Of a DNA stretch of 64,000 nucleotides, positions 1 through 10,579 are shown one piece after another. The translations under genes and the position numbers were made by a program. The first letter of the stretch is position 1. The number at the start of each line of letters is the position of its first letter. Below the pieces are notes generated by a model. The model was not told where the DNA came from. It made no database searches and was given only the letters and a program-made list of their open reading frames with translations. This DNA comes from Actinernus sp. WN-2022 (lineage: Eukaryota > Cnidaria > Anthozoa > Actiniaria > Actinernidae), in assembly GCA_030867875.1 (NCBI GenBank), contig JAOWCC010000019.1, forward strand, positions 77,094,861 to 77,158,860, given 5' to 3'.

Positions 1-3000
1 GGGCTGACGACTTCAGGATCGATGGTTGTTGATGACTCGCGTAAGTCGATGGATCTGTGGCACATCTTGCATATCTCGGCGCCTTCTTCGTTGCCGTACG
101 TACAAAAACCACACTTATGGCTCCCAGAAGGAGGGAATGCCATTTCCTTTACACCACGAGATGTTGCACAAACTACACAAATGTTATGCTCGGGCAGGTT
201 TTTAAATGTGCAACGCTCACACGACCATGGGGTCACGCTCCCATCTGTGGACTTTGTCTTGTGACTCTCTTTCCCTGCGAAATCAACGAAATCGTGATTT
301 CGCTTGTCGACGTCGCAGAGGTCGGTCTGGAAAATCTTTTGGATTGGGCTGACGACTTCAGGATCGATGGTTGTTGATGACTCGCGTAAGTCGATGGATT
401 TGTGGCACATCTTGCATATCTCGGCGCCTTCTTCGTTGCCGTACGTACAAAAACCACACTTACGGCTCCCTGAAGGAGGGAATGCCATTTCCTTTACACC
501 ACGAGATGTTGCACAAACTACACAAATGTTATGCTCGGGCAGGTTTTTAAATGTGCAACCCTCGCACGACCATGGGGTCTCGCTCCCATCTGTGGACTTT
601 GTCTTGTCACTCTTTTTCCCTGCTCAATCAGCGAAATTGAGATTTCCCTTGACGACTTCAGGATCGATGGTTGTTGATGACTCGCGTAAGTCGATGGATC
701 TGTGGCACATCTTGCATATCTCAGCGCCTTCTTCGTTGCCGTACGTACAAAAACCACACTTACGGCTCCCAGAAGGAGGGAATGCCATTTCCTTTACACC
801 ACGAGATGTTGCACAAACTACACAAATGTTATGCTCGGGCAGGTTTTTAAATGTGCAACGCTCGCACGACCATGGGGTCTCGCTCCCATCTGTGGACTTT
901 GTCTTGTCACTCTTTTTCCCTGCTAAATCAACGAAATCGTGATTTCCCTTGTCGACGTCGCAGAGGTCGGTCTGGAAAATCTTTTGGATTGGGCTGACGA
1001 CTTCAGGATCGATGGTTGTTGATGACTCGCGTAAGTCGATGGATCTGTGGCACATCTTGCATATCTCGGCGCCTTCTTCGTTGCCGTACGTACAAAAACC
1101 ACACTTATGGCTCCCAGAAGGAGGGAATGCCATTTCCTTTACACCACGAGATGTTGCACAAACTACACAAATGTTATGCTCGGGCAGGTTTTTAAATGTG
1201 CAACGCTCGCACGACCATGGGGTCTCGCTCCCATCTGTGGACTTTGTCTTGTCACTCTTTTTCCCTGCTAAATCAGCGAAATCGAGATTTCCCTTGACGA
1301 CTTCAGGATCGATGGTTGTTGATGACTCGCGTAAGTCGATGGATCTGTGGCACATCTTGCATATCCCGGCGCCTTCTTCGTTGCCGTACGTACAAAAACC
1401 ACACTTACGGCTCCCAGAAGGAGGGAATGCCATTTCCTTTACACCACGAGATGTTGCACAAACTACACAAATGTTATGCTCGGGCAGGTTTTGAAATGTG
1501 CAACGCTCGCACGACCATGGGGTCTCGCTCCCATCTGTGGACTTTGTCTTGTCACTCTTTTTCCCTGCTAAATCAGCGAAATCCAGATTTCCCTTGACGA
1601 CTTCAGGATCGATGGTTGTTGATGACTCGCGTAAGTCGATGGATCTGTGGCACATCTTGCATATCTCGGCGCCTTCTTCGTTGCCGTACGTACAAAAACC
1701 ACACTTACGGCTCCCAGAAGGAGGGAATGCCATTTCCTTTACACCACGAGATGTTGCACAAACTACACAAATGTTATGCTCGGGCAGGTTTTGAAATGTG
1801 CAACGGTGGCACGACCATGGGGTCTCGCTCCCACCTGTGGACTTTGTCTTGTCACTCTTTTCCCCTGCTAAATCAACGAAATCGTGATTTCCCTTGTCGA
1901 CGTCGCAGAGGTCGGTCTGGAAAATCTTTTGGATTGGGCTGACGACTTCAGGATCGATGGTTGTTGATGACTCGCGTAAGTCGATGGATCTGTGGCACAT
2001 CTTGCATATCTCGGCGCCTTCTTCGTTGCCGTACGTACAAAAACCACACTTACGGCTCCCAGAAGGAGGGAATGCCATTTCCTTTACACCACGAGATGTT
2101 GCACAAACTATACAAATGTTATGCTCGGGCAGGTTTTTAAATGTGCAACGCTCGCACGACCATGGGGTCTCGCTCCCATCTGTGGACTTTGTCTTGTCAC
2201 TCTTTTCCCCTGCTAAATCAACGAAATCGTGATTTCCCTTGTCGATGTCGCAGAGGTCGGTCTGGAAAATCTTTTGGATTGGGCTGACGACTTCAGGATC
2301 GATGGTTGTTGACGACTCGCGTAAGTCGATGGATCTGTGGCACATCTTGCATATCTCGGCGCCTTCTTCGTTGCCGTACGTACAAAAACCACACTTACGG
2401 CTCCAAGAAGGAGGGAATGCCATTTCCTTTACACCACGAGATGTTGCACAAACTACACAAATGTTATGCTCGGGCAGGTTTTGAAATGTGCAACGCTCGC
2501 ACGACCATGGGGTCTCGCTCCCATCTGTGGACTTTGTCTTGTCACTCTTTTTCCCTGCTAAATCAGCGAAATCGAGATTTCCCTTGACGACTTCAGGATC
2601 GATGGTTGTTGATGACTCGCGTAAGTCGATGGATCTGTGGCACATCTTGCATATCTCGGCGCCTTCTTCGTTGCCGTACGTACAAAAACCACACTTACGG
2701 CTCCCAGAAGGAGGGAATGCCATTTCCTTTACACCACGAGATGTTGCACAAACTATACAAATGTTATGCTCGGGCAGGTTTTTAAATGTGCAACGCTCGC
2801 ACGACCATGGGGTCTCGCTCCCATCTGTGGACTTTGTCTTGTCACTCTTTTCCCCTGCTAAATCAACGAAATCGTGATTTCCCTTGTCGATGTCGCAGAG
2901 GTCGGTCTGGAAAATCTTTTGGATTGGGCTGACGACTTCAGGATCGATGGTTGTTGACGACTCGCGTAAGTCGATGGATCTGTGTCACATCTTGCATATC

Positions 3001-3710
3001 TCGGCGCCTTCTTCGTTGCCGTACGTACAAAAACCACACTTACGGCTCCAAGAAGGAGGGAATGCCATTTCCTTTACACCACGAGATGTTGCACAAACTA
3101 CACAAATGTTATGCTCGGGCAGGTTTTGAAATGTGCAACGCTCGCACGACCATGGGGTCTCGCTCCCATCTGTGGACTTTGTCTTGTCACTCTTTTTCCC
3201 TGCTAAATCAGCGAAATCGAGATTTCCCTTGACGACTTCAGGATCGATGGTTGTTGATGACTCGCGTAAGTCGATGGATCTGTGGCACATCTTGCATATC
3301 TCGGCGCCTTCTTCGTTGCCGTACGTACAAAAACCACACTTACGGCTCCCAGAAGGAGGGAATGCCATTTCCTTTACACCACGAGATGTTGCACAAACTA
3401 TACAAATGTTATGCTCGGGCAGGTTTTTAAATGTGCAACGCTCGCACGACCATGGGGTCTCGCTCCCATCTGTGGACTTTGTCTTGTCACTCTTTTCCCC
3501 TGCTAAATCAACGAAATCGTGATTTCCCTTGTCGACGTCGCAGAGGTCGGTCTGGAAAATCTTTAGGCAGACCTTACAGGAAAGCTTGAAACAATCTTTG
3601 CACATAAAGGCCCCAGGCAGCCCGCAGAAGTCACAAAGGATCTTTTGGATTGGGCTGACGACTCGCGTAAGTCGATATGAACTAACGAACCTCTCGGCCA
3701 TGTGGGATTC
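1..3710 (-). pseudogene. Tandem-amplified NZF zinc-finger gene fragment, SPATA2/tamozhennic C-terminal family, with two premature stops
   Basis: Reading leftward from a Met at 3701, the frame first encodes a SPATA2-type C-terminal finger (CDFCGLPGAFMCKDC, then SCKVC). It then encodes repeated pairs of C4 fingers: one of RanBP2/NZF type (W-x-C-x2-C-T-F ... C-x-V-C) and one CTY finger (C-x2-C-T-Y ... C-K-M-C). Eleven pairs are visible and the array leaves the window at base 1. The first finger retains the T-F/hydrophobic signature used by NZF domains to bind ubiquitin. TGA at 2985-2987 replaces a zinc-ligand Cys codon, and TGA at 624-626 replaces a Leu codon. The frame is otherwise the same on both sides (326 codons between Met 3701 and Met 2723). 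The HEPN, PUB and most of the B-box regions found in the gene at 39.7-57.8 kb are absent, because a stop (TAA at 3711-3713) lies four codons upstream of the Met. It is probably a duplicated, truncated terminal exon. Stop readthrough, expression or assembly error cannot be judged here. Confidence 0.75.
6..3655 (-). repeat. Coding tandem repeat with 300-bp and 345-bp units
   Basis: The unit landmark GACGACTTCAGGATCG occurs at 6, 351, 651, 996, 1296, 1596, 1941, 2286, 2586, 2931 and 3231. Intervals are 345, 300, 345, 300, 300, 345, 345, 300, 345 and 300 bp. Both lengths are multiples of three, so the reading frame is kept. The long unit carries 15 extra codons in the inter-pair linker, encoding the segment SPIQKIFQTDLCD, which derives from the tail of the SPATA2-type finger. 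Units differ by only a few bases each, so homogenisation is recent. Confidence 0.95.
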
Positions 3711-3719
3711 TTAAGATGC

Positions 3720-3960
3720 AAATATGCAAAAATATGCAAATAAGCAAATATGCAAAATTAACTAACATACAGTCTCCAGGAAAATATTGAAAATCCTTTC
3801 AATTGAGGAAGGGAACTATAACTATTTGTATCCAATTATCAGCCACCAACCTAGCGATTACTCGATACATGCGCAGTAACATGACATAACCCCTTTAAGT
3901 AATCTTGCTAGGCGACTGGATTAGTTAAAACAGCCTCCCGGATTCGTCTTGATAAACATT
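3720..3960. other. AT-rich non-coding spacer
   Basis: Begins with irregular repeats of ATGCAAA/ATGCAAAT (3716-3756), directly upstream of the zinc-finger array on its coding strand. The rest shows no coding potential or repeat structure that I recognise. Confidence 0.5.
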
Positions 3961-4326
3961 TCACCTGTATTTTCTCGCTTTTACCAAAGAAAGCGATGAA
4001 TAGGTCAGTGCAAGACGTGATCGATGAGATAGATCCGTGCCAACATTACAACCAGTGGACGTTTGTGCCAAAATGCTTAAAACTAGCTCATTTAAATCAC
4101 ACGGCCCTGATGGTATCCCCAACTGTATCATCAGAGATTTTGCATATGAATTAGCTATCCCTGTCACTAACATCTCTCGTTATCTTCAGAGATAGTACCG
4201 TCAATTTGGAAAGACGCTTATATCATCCCTGTACCAAAGTCTAAGCCCGTAACTTGTGAAGACGAACTAAGTCCAATTGCTTTAACACCTTGCCTGTCTA
4301 AAATACTCGAGGACTTCGTTGTGAAG

Positions 4327-4397
4327 TAGCCTGCGTCGCATCCGAACTGAACCCCGGTTAACTTAACCGGGGTTCAGTTCGGATGCGACGCAGGCTA
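4327..4397. mobile_element. 71-bp perfect-palindrome MITE with 8-bp target-site duplication
   Basis: Two 35-bp arms starting TAGCCTGCGTCGCATCC are exact reverse complements around a single central C. The element is flanked by TTGTGAAG at 4319-4326 and again at 4398-4405. Removing the element and one copy of the duplication restores the LINE frame (…DFV-VKW…). An 8-bp duplication fits hAT-like transposases; the superfamily is inferred. Confidence 0.9.
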
Positions 4398-4482
4398 TTG
4401 TGAAGTGGATGTTAGACGACGTTAGTGATAAAATAGATCCTCAGCAATTCGGTTCTCTCAAGGGCTCTTCAACTACTCTCTG

Positions 4483-4813
4483 CCCCCGGGGGGTGGGGGG
4501 GGGGGTACTTACATGAAAAATGGGTATGTATGTGAGGCCAAGAGGCTTAAACCCTGACCCTGTTTGACCCAAAATCCGAGCTCCAAAACCCTGATTGCCC
4601 CCTTTTTGGGAAAAAAAACCCTGATGCCTAAAAAATACTGAACCCCGACCCTGACTACACCCACATTAAACGCAAATCCCGACCCTGATCTGCCCAAATC
4701 AGGTCAAAACCCTGACCCTACCTGCCCAAACTGAGCTCAAAACCCTGACCCACCCCCGCGGCACATGCACAATACGTCACAAACAGGAGTACCCCCCCCC
4801 CCCCCCCCCCCGG
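4483..4813. mobile_element. MITE with G-tract/C-tract terminal inverted repeats
   Basis: The left end is CCCCCGGGGGGTG then a G-tract then TACTTAC. The right end is AGTAC then a long C-tract then GGG. The interior has short degenerate repeats of AACCCTGACCC. It splits the LINE reverse transcriptase. The C-tracts make the exact ends uncertain. A sequence at 36733-37040 ends in a similar CCCGGG context. Confidence 0.65.
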
Positions 4814-5324
4814 GCTTTCTACCTTCTGGACATGCTCAATAATTGGCTGTTGGTCCTTGATACACCCTCACAGTTCCTTAGAGTTTGTTTCCTCGATTTT
4901 AGTAAGGCCTTTGACCGTATCAATGTCCCGAAGCTCATCACACTTGGAGTTAGAAGATGCTTAATTCTATGGATCTGCAACTTTCTTTGTGACCGCCGGT
5001 AATCTGTGAAACTTGGCAGCCGTCAACTCTTATTGGGGGACCGTCAGTGCAAGTGTACCTCAAGGCACCAAACTTGCACCAATTAATTCTTTTCTTGATT
5101 ATGGTCAACGATCTTTCATTAAAATCGCCGCACACGAGTCATTGGAAACATGTTGATGACATTACGAAATCGGAATCTTTAACAGCGAACGGTAATTCCA
5201 CTCTTCAATCTGACCTGGTCGAAATATCTCGTTGGGCGAAATGTAATGATATGAAACTTAATCCTAAGAAATGTAAAGAGATGTCCATTAGTTTCCTCCG
5301 TCAGCAACCTGACGGCACTTATAA

Positions 5325-7037
5325 CTCGGGCTGCCTGTGGCAGCACCAAGTCTTAAAATGCAAGTCGTCATATATTTTTTTGATTTGGGTGTCGCAAAAT
5401 TTCTGCGCATGCGTTAAAGGTCAAATTCACACCAATCAGATTGCACTGTGCTGGTCACGCAACAATCGCCAGGTTAATTTATTTACATAATTTAATACAG
5501 TAAAGCAAGATGGCGGAAGACCCGTGAGGAACTTTCTCTCTAATTTGGAGTCTCATCTCTCAAATGTAAGCCAGTTTAATGTTTTATTTAACTTCACTCG
5601 TGCGAAAGCCTTCCAACAGGCTCAGGATATTTCAACTGGCGCTATTGTCGGAGCCGAAGGACCGCGTTTTTTACCCAGATGGCCAGTGATTTTATATACG
5701 ACACGTACGACGACCTGAAGCCAGTGAGTGAACTGGGGCCAGGATCCGGAAAGCTAAAATTCGAAGAAATAGATATTGGAATCTATAAGCCATCGGCTCA
5801 CTGTGCTGCATTTAAAACATCCGAGGAAAACATATTATTTTGGGTGAAGGCACTTCAAGACCAATATTACGAGTCTCTTAAAAACTGTCAGAGATTTAAA
5901 TTTACCGTAAGTTGGATCAGAGAGTATTGACATCAAGTTATTTCGTTCCAGCGAGGATATTGACCTAGCGGAAACGGTACAAGCTGTCGAAGGATTTTAC
6001 TTATAATCATCCACGTCTACTTAACAACAGGAATAGTTATGTGCCAAGGCATGGGCAAAGATTGAGTTTCCCAGATTACAGATGAAAGTAGAGAACTTAA
6101 TGAATGAAGAAACAGAGGTCACGCGCGACATGCTTGAGAACATGTTCAACACTTTATGTTATACTAAGAAAACAAAACAAATTACAGAGCCTGCAAGTTC
6201 ACAAGTCAATGAAAAACCCCAAGAGCCTGTAGTTTTGGATCAACATATCCTTGAAACTCCAAAAGCAACATACACATGAGTCAAATTCAAACCGGAAGAT
6301 ACATAATTATTTAGATTCTTCACGAGGATTGTTAGCCCGCAATAAGAACTCTCTCGCTGCTTTAATGACCTTGATTTGTAACATGGAGGCTGACCTAACT
6401 GATATGCGTAATGAATTCTTACTCTCGTCACATGAAAACGAAACTCAGTCATTTGGAAGACAAATTAGTGCAGCAAGATAATACATACAAGACCGAAATC
6501 AAGATGCTGTCATCGCGTATTATCACAGGAAACCCAAGCTCTGTTTGTGTTTTAAATTATAAGGGTTTGTATGAGATTTTTAACGAGTATTTGGTTGTAT
6601 CCGTTAGGCCAGAAATACTGAAATAAAATCAATGAAAACTTACCTGGAGTCTTTATCTGTTCTTCATTGGGTTCTGTATGCAATTTCAGCGAATTCTGTT
6701 GAATTTTTACCCCTCGCCCTCTCCAACTAAGAAAGATGGCAAGGACGGACGCAACCGCCATTTCTCGACCCCAATCACTCGAACATCGCGCTCGAATTTT
6801 CATCCAAAATCAATGCCAACCGCAACTAGACCTCAAATAATAGCACAACAGTATCTATTCCAAGAGCCTCAAATAAATTAACCTGGCGATTGTTGCGTGA
6901 CCAGCACAGTGCAATCTGATTGGTGTGAATTTGACCTTTAACGCATGCGCAGAAATTTTGCGACACCCAACGAAAAAAAAAAAAAAAAAAAAAACGACTT
7001 GCATTTTAAGACTCGGTGCTGCCACAGGCAGCCCGAG
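5325..7037. mobile_element. 1.71 kb TIR transposon with ~160-bp inverted repeats and TAA target duplication
   Basis: Inverted repeats at 5325-5483 and 6879-7037 begin CTCGGGCTGCCTGTGGCAGC and share the segment TTTCTGCGCATGCGTTAAAG. TAA flanks both sides (5322-5324 and 7038-7040), as in PIF/Harbinger elements. The interior has small unrecognised reading frames: 5679-5930 (83 codons, starting MASDFIYDTYDD), 6082-6279 and 6411-6626. No transposase motif is visible, so it may be non-autonomous or carry captured sequence. A related end occurs at about 49440-49785, and the terminal hairpin also at 18620-18657. Confidence 0.8.
5679..5930 (+). CDS. Unrecognised 83-codon ORF inside the TIR transposon
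   Basis: An ATG-initiated frame of mixed composition rich in acidic and aromatic residues (MASDFIYDTYDDLKPVSELG at its start). I recognise no family. A good 5' splice-site string (GTAAGT) lies within it at about 5908, so it could be an exon rather than a complete ORF. The neighbouring frames 6082-6279 and 6251-6481 overlap in different frames and look like pieces of the same broken gene. It has no support beyond openness. Confidence 0.3.
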   Translation: MASDFIYDTYDDLKPVSELGPGSGKLKFEEIDIGIYKPSAHCAAFKTSEENILFWVKALQDQYYESLKNCQRFKFTVSWIREY

Positions 7038-7040
7038 TAA

Positions 7041-7160
7041 TAATATTAGCTTAACTTATTGTAAGATATTTTAACTTAGCTTGTAGGACACAGTAATATA
7101 TTATTTGTAAACCGGATCCAGTCCCCCGGTATAAGTTATAGGTATGATTGTAAGTGCCAG
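7041..7160. other. Short AT-rich spacer between transposon fragments
   Basis: Lies between the TIR element and the next LINE fragment. No feature seen. Confidence 0.4.
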
Positions 7161-7164
7161 TTTC

Positions 7165-7740
7165 CCATGTTTATACCGAAAACTTCTTTGGTTGACGCAT
7201 GCATGCGTGACATTAACAACTGGATGATGGTAAACAGACTAAAGCTGCATAATGATAAAACTGAGTTGCTTGTTCTTGACGATCGCCACCGTCCACTACC
7301 TCCCATTGATTCTATTTATGCTGGCACCGAACTCATCCACGCATCCAAGTCTGCTAAAAACATTGGAGTTTTGGTTCGATAACGTTTTTTTCCATGGACA
7401 AACAAGTCAATTCAATCTGCAAAGTTGCTTTCTATCATTTAAGGAATAACGCTAAAATTAGGAGGTTTTTATCGTTTCAACATTGCGAGATTTTAATTCA
7501 TGCATTCATAACTTCAAAATTAGATTACTGTAACTCACTATCCCCATATACACCTTTAAGGTCTTTACGCTCTTCTAATCAGAACTTACTGGTCATTCAG
7601 TAATAGATCCGTCTATGGGCATTTTCTGTCGCTGCCCCTATGCTCTGGAACAGTTTACCCTACTAATTTTAGTTTTAGCGCTGTTGCATGGTCTTCTAGT
7701 GGTAACAGCGCTCTATAAATTAATATTATTATTATCACAG
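7165..7740 (+). pseudogene. 3' end of a CR1/L2-like LINE ORF2
   Basis: Frames encode the segment after the reverse transcriptase active site: INNWMMVNRLKLHNDKTELL, ASKSAKNIGVLVR, and in another frame VNSICKVAFYHLRNNAKIRR and ITSKLDYCNSL. These are the conserved C-terminal motifs of CR1/L2-like ORF2 proteins. At least one frameshift (about 7380) breaks it. It ends near 7710-7735 in AACAGCGCTCTATAAAT followed by TTATTATTATTA, a microsatellite-type LINE tail. Confidence 0.8.
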
Positions 7741-7812
7741 AGGAGGCTTTTGTCCTCAAAAGTAAAACTATGTGCTTCATCTTCAGTTTTACCAAAACAG
7801 ATTATATACTGA

Positions 7813-9640
7813 TATTTTATTGCCAATTCTTATGAAAACCTAACTCGCTAACTGACGACTGGAACAAAACCAACATTTAGCCAAACATAAGGGCAATATC
7901 TGATTTCAAGTTTCTTGGAAATACGCCGGAAGCATTTCAAAGAATACAACGGCGTAAATGAAACATCTCAGTGCAAATCTGAGATATATGATTTGGAAAT
8001 CGGAACTCCACTTATTGTGGTTATCTCTGTAGTTCTCGAGTCGAAATAATAATGATAGAAATTTATATCGGGAAACTATTAAACTCTACTAGCTAGTGGC
8101 AGTCCTGTCTGCTTCGAGGAACATTTTCAGTAACTGAGCCAGTATTAAACTAGTATTAAACGGCCAGTAACCTTCCAGTATTGAGTATGGAATCAATAAA
8201 GGTTACTGAACCATTCTATGGCAGCTTAGACTAAATGGCTAGAAAAACGTAGCTTTATCAACAGTTTATATTTTAAGTACAGTGATAGTGAAACGTTGCA
8301 TTTCGGATAGAGTTTGTTACCGATGGATGACTGCACACCAGCGTTTCACGGTCAATCGTGTAAAAATACTAGTAATGTATTGTATCTTACCTTACTCGTT
8401 TGATTTTCCTCAACTACATTTGAAGATAACGATTTTTATGCCTCCCTTGATTTTACAAGTTATAAACATTACATATTTTCTTGGGGAAATCAAGAAATAT
8501 TCTCGCTAGCTTGATATTCTGCACAGGTTCTCTCATTCTCGGCCCTCGTTTTCTATTGCGAAAGGTCTGGGTCGAGAACGGGGGATCATATGATTGACGA
8601 TCTGTAAATCTGCTGAAGAAAACATAATTTGGCGGTTAGTCATATATCGGCTTCCCAGCTGATTTAACCCAGAGTAAAATTCTATAATAGATGATTAGGT
8701 TCTCAGTTGCTGCAAACACGATCGATTCAGCATTGAATGCGCTGTGTCATGCATGGTTCTGCGCATGTCTGGAATCAATGTTCGATTGGTGGCTGTTAAT
8801 TGACTTCAAACAGTTAAAGTCCCCTCCCTTAATTTCAACGGATCTCTTGTGGTAGAGATGCTATGCATTAGACGTCACTCGTAGTGCTTGAGAAGAGAAG
8901 ACTGAGGCCATCGATGCATCTACATTATTTGAAATATTATATGCAAAGTTTCATTGGCTCGGTAAAGGTTAATTTTGTGAGGTAAAGTTCATCATTTGGC
9001 TAGGAATAGAGGACACTGAGCAACTCCGTTTCATTGACCGTACAGCGGACTGATGCAAGTTCAAATAAGTCATGAATTTTAAACTACAGGGCCAGTACTA
9101 CGTAAAAGTATAGGGTTGGCACTTTATCTTTGATGAGGTCCAAATGAGTGTAAGAAAAGTTCTGAGGTGAATCACAGGCAGCCCCGCAAGCTCTAATTGC
9201 CAGTTGTTGGTGTGTTTATATGTCAGTATATATAGGCTTTGTATGGGAACTCAGTGCTATAAACGGGGAAAAAGACAAATTTTACCATTATTACTATGTT
9301 AACACCAAATGAAATAAACGTACCCTAAGAACTGAAATGAAAGTACCTCCTCAGTGAGCCTGCTCGGTTGGGAAGATCTGAGAAGATCGAGAGACAGGCT
9401 ATCCGAAAGGTCATGCAGAAGCGCTACCCTACCACAGAGAGAAGACCGGCGTGATACTCGGAGCGTAGAACATTTTATATCCAAATAGGTATAGTGGTCA
9501 ACACAAAAGCTTCCTTTATTGTTTATTAATCTTTCTTTTTTAACATGACATTGCTGCAATGTAAATTTAAACCTACTAGTGTAGAATAAAACGTACTGCA
9601 TTGTCTAGAACAGGATCATTACATCATTACTGACGAGGGA
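7813..9640. other. Unassigned AT-rich DNA
   Basis: No coding region is supported. Around 8120-8220 there are short repeats of CCAGTATTAAACTAG and GGTTACTG. A minus-strand frame at 9299-9601 is open for 100 codons but matches nothing that I recognise and contains no motif. Confidence 0.4.
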
Positions 9641-9664
9641 AGGAAAGCAGAACAACTAATAAGG

Positions 9665-9960
9665 GAGTGGCTGTCTGCATTGTTGTCGGAGTTATCTATC
9701 ACCCGCCTCAGGCTAACAACAACGATTTACAGGACTACTTGATTTCATCGGTGGATAATTTACTTAGTAATAATCCAAATGGTGGTCATGCTGATGGGCG
9801 ATTTCAATTATTTCGACTGCAGACACGCTTCTCTCAAACAAATCACGGAACTGCACTCCTGGACTGAATGTTGACAAACTTAAAAAAAACTGGTACAAAC
9901 GAACCTGAGGTTCTTCCTGCCGTTGGTGTGTTAGACCATCAGTTTGTTCTCACCACTCCC
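9665..9960 (+). pseudogene. LINE apurinic endonuclease fragment
   Basis: Encodes VGVIYHPPQANNNDLQDYL, the G-x-x-Y-R/H-P-P motif of the AP-endonuclease domain of CR1/L2-like LINEs. The next conserved block (…GDFN) appears in a shifted frame around 9787-9810. It breaks into stops within 100 codons. It is probably the 5' part of the element whose reverse transcriptase pieces lie at 10565-11220. Confidence 0.65.
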
Positions 9961-9971
9961 TCACACCTTAC

Positions 9972-10015
9972 GACGACGACGACCACGACAACAACAACAA
10001 CAACAATAATAATAT
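9972..10015. repeat. Trinucleotide repeat (ACG/ACA/ATA)n
   Basis: A run of ACGACGACGACCACGACAACAACAACAATAATAATA, directly after the endonuclease fragment. Confidence 0.8.
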
Positions 10016-10189
10016 TTTGACAGGGTGCTCTCGTCACCGAAGTATTTTTCAGAGAGGCCCTGTAAAAAGAAAAGCTAACTAAATGGAATACATGGAATAC
10101 TAAGTAAGCATAAAAGTTACAAATATAGTATAGATAATTTGTTATTTGTCTTATAGAGGGAAAATCAGTTTAACACTTTGTCTTTAACA

Positions 10190-10535
10190 TGGTATGGAAA
10201 TTTTAGTTTTTTTGTCTTAAACAGGAACGACTTACCACTGGAACTTAGGAAGTCGTCATCGATTTTACTTTTTAAAAAGACCCTCAAGACATACCTATTC
10301 AAAGCTGCATATAATCTATAGTCTGTATGTATGTATATATATATATATTATTTTATCATATAAAATATATATTTATATATTTTTAGAATTTTTAGAATTT
10401 TATTCCGCGTATTATGTAATTTTTATATAGTTGTAATTGTATAGCCATAACTTACTCTTGTAAAGCGCTTAGGACAATTAATGGAATCAGCGCTATATAA
10501 ATAGTTATTATTATTATTATTATTATTATTTAAGG
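10190..10535 (+). pseudogene. LINE 3' terminus with TTA microsatellite tail
   Basis: The last codons of an ORF2 are visible (LNRNDLPLELRKSSS, then KKTLKTYLFKAAYNL and a stop). An AT-rich 3' UTR follows, with the tail TAAAGCGCTTAGGAC…CAGCGCTATATAAAT and (TTA)n at 10503-10530. The tail is the same type as at 7710. Confidence 0.8.
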
Positions 10536-10549
10536 GTTTCAGAGCCCCA

Positions 10550-10577
10550 GCGGCACCCCCCCCCCCCCCCCCCCCAA
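10550..10577. repeat. Poly-C tract
   Basis: About 20 consecutive C bases adjoining a LINE fragment. It could mark another G/C-tract MITE end or simple expansion. Confidence 0.7.
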
Positions 10578-10579
10578 TT

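Larger units (their letters stand above)
3990..5320 (+). pseudogene. CR1/L2-like LINE reverse transcriptase fragment, interrupted by two insertions
   Basis: Broken frames encode non-LTR reverse transcriptase motifs: GPDGIPNCII, then PSIWKDAYIIPVPKSK and LSPIALTPCLSKILEDF, then FLDFSKAFDRI (catalytic block A), VPQGTKLAPI, and HVDDITKSE, the equivalent of the Y-x-D-D active-site block, followed by KCNDMKLNPKKCKEM. The order matches fingers, palm and thumb of CR1/L2-type elements. Frameshifts and stops separate the blocks, so it is dead. A 71-bp palindrome at 4327-4397 and a G/C-tract MITE at about 4483-4813 sit inside it, and a 1.7 kb TIR element cuts it off at 5325. The related copy at 10565-11220 is equally decayed. 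Confidence 0.8.

Noticed and set aside
22..3522. Many + strand ORFs of 74-212 codons across 1-3.5 kb
   Set aside because: They mirror the zinc-finger repeat. Unit lengths divisible by three keep several frames open. The - strand frame alone has Cys/His patterns and a homologue at 57.2-57.8 kb.
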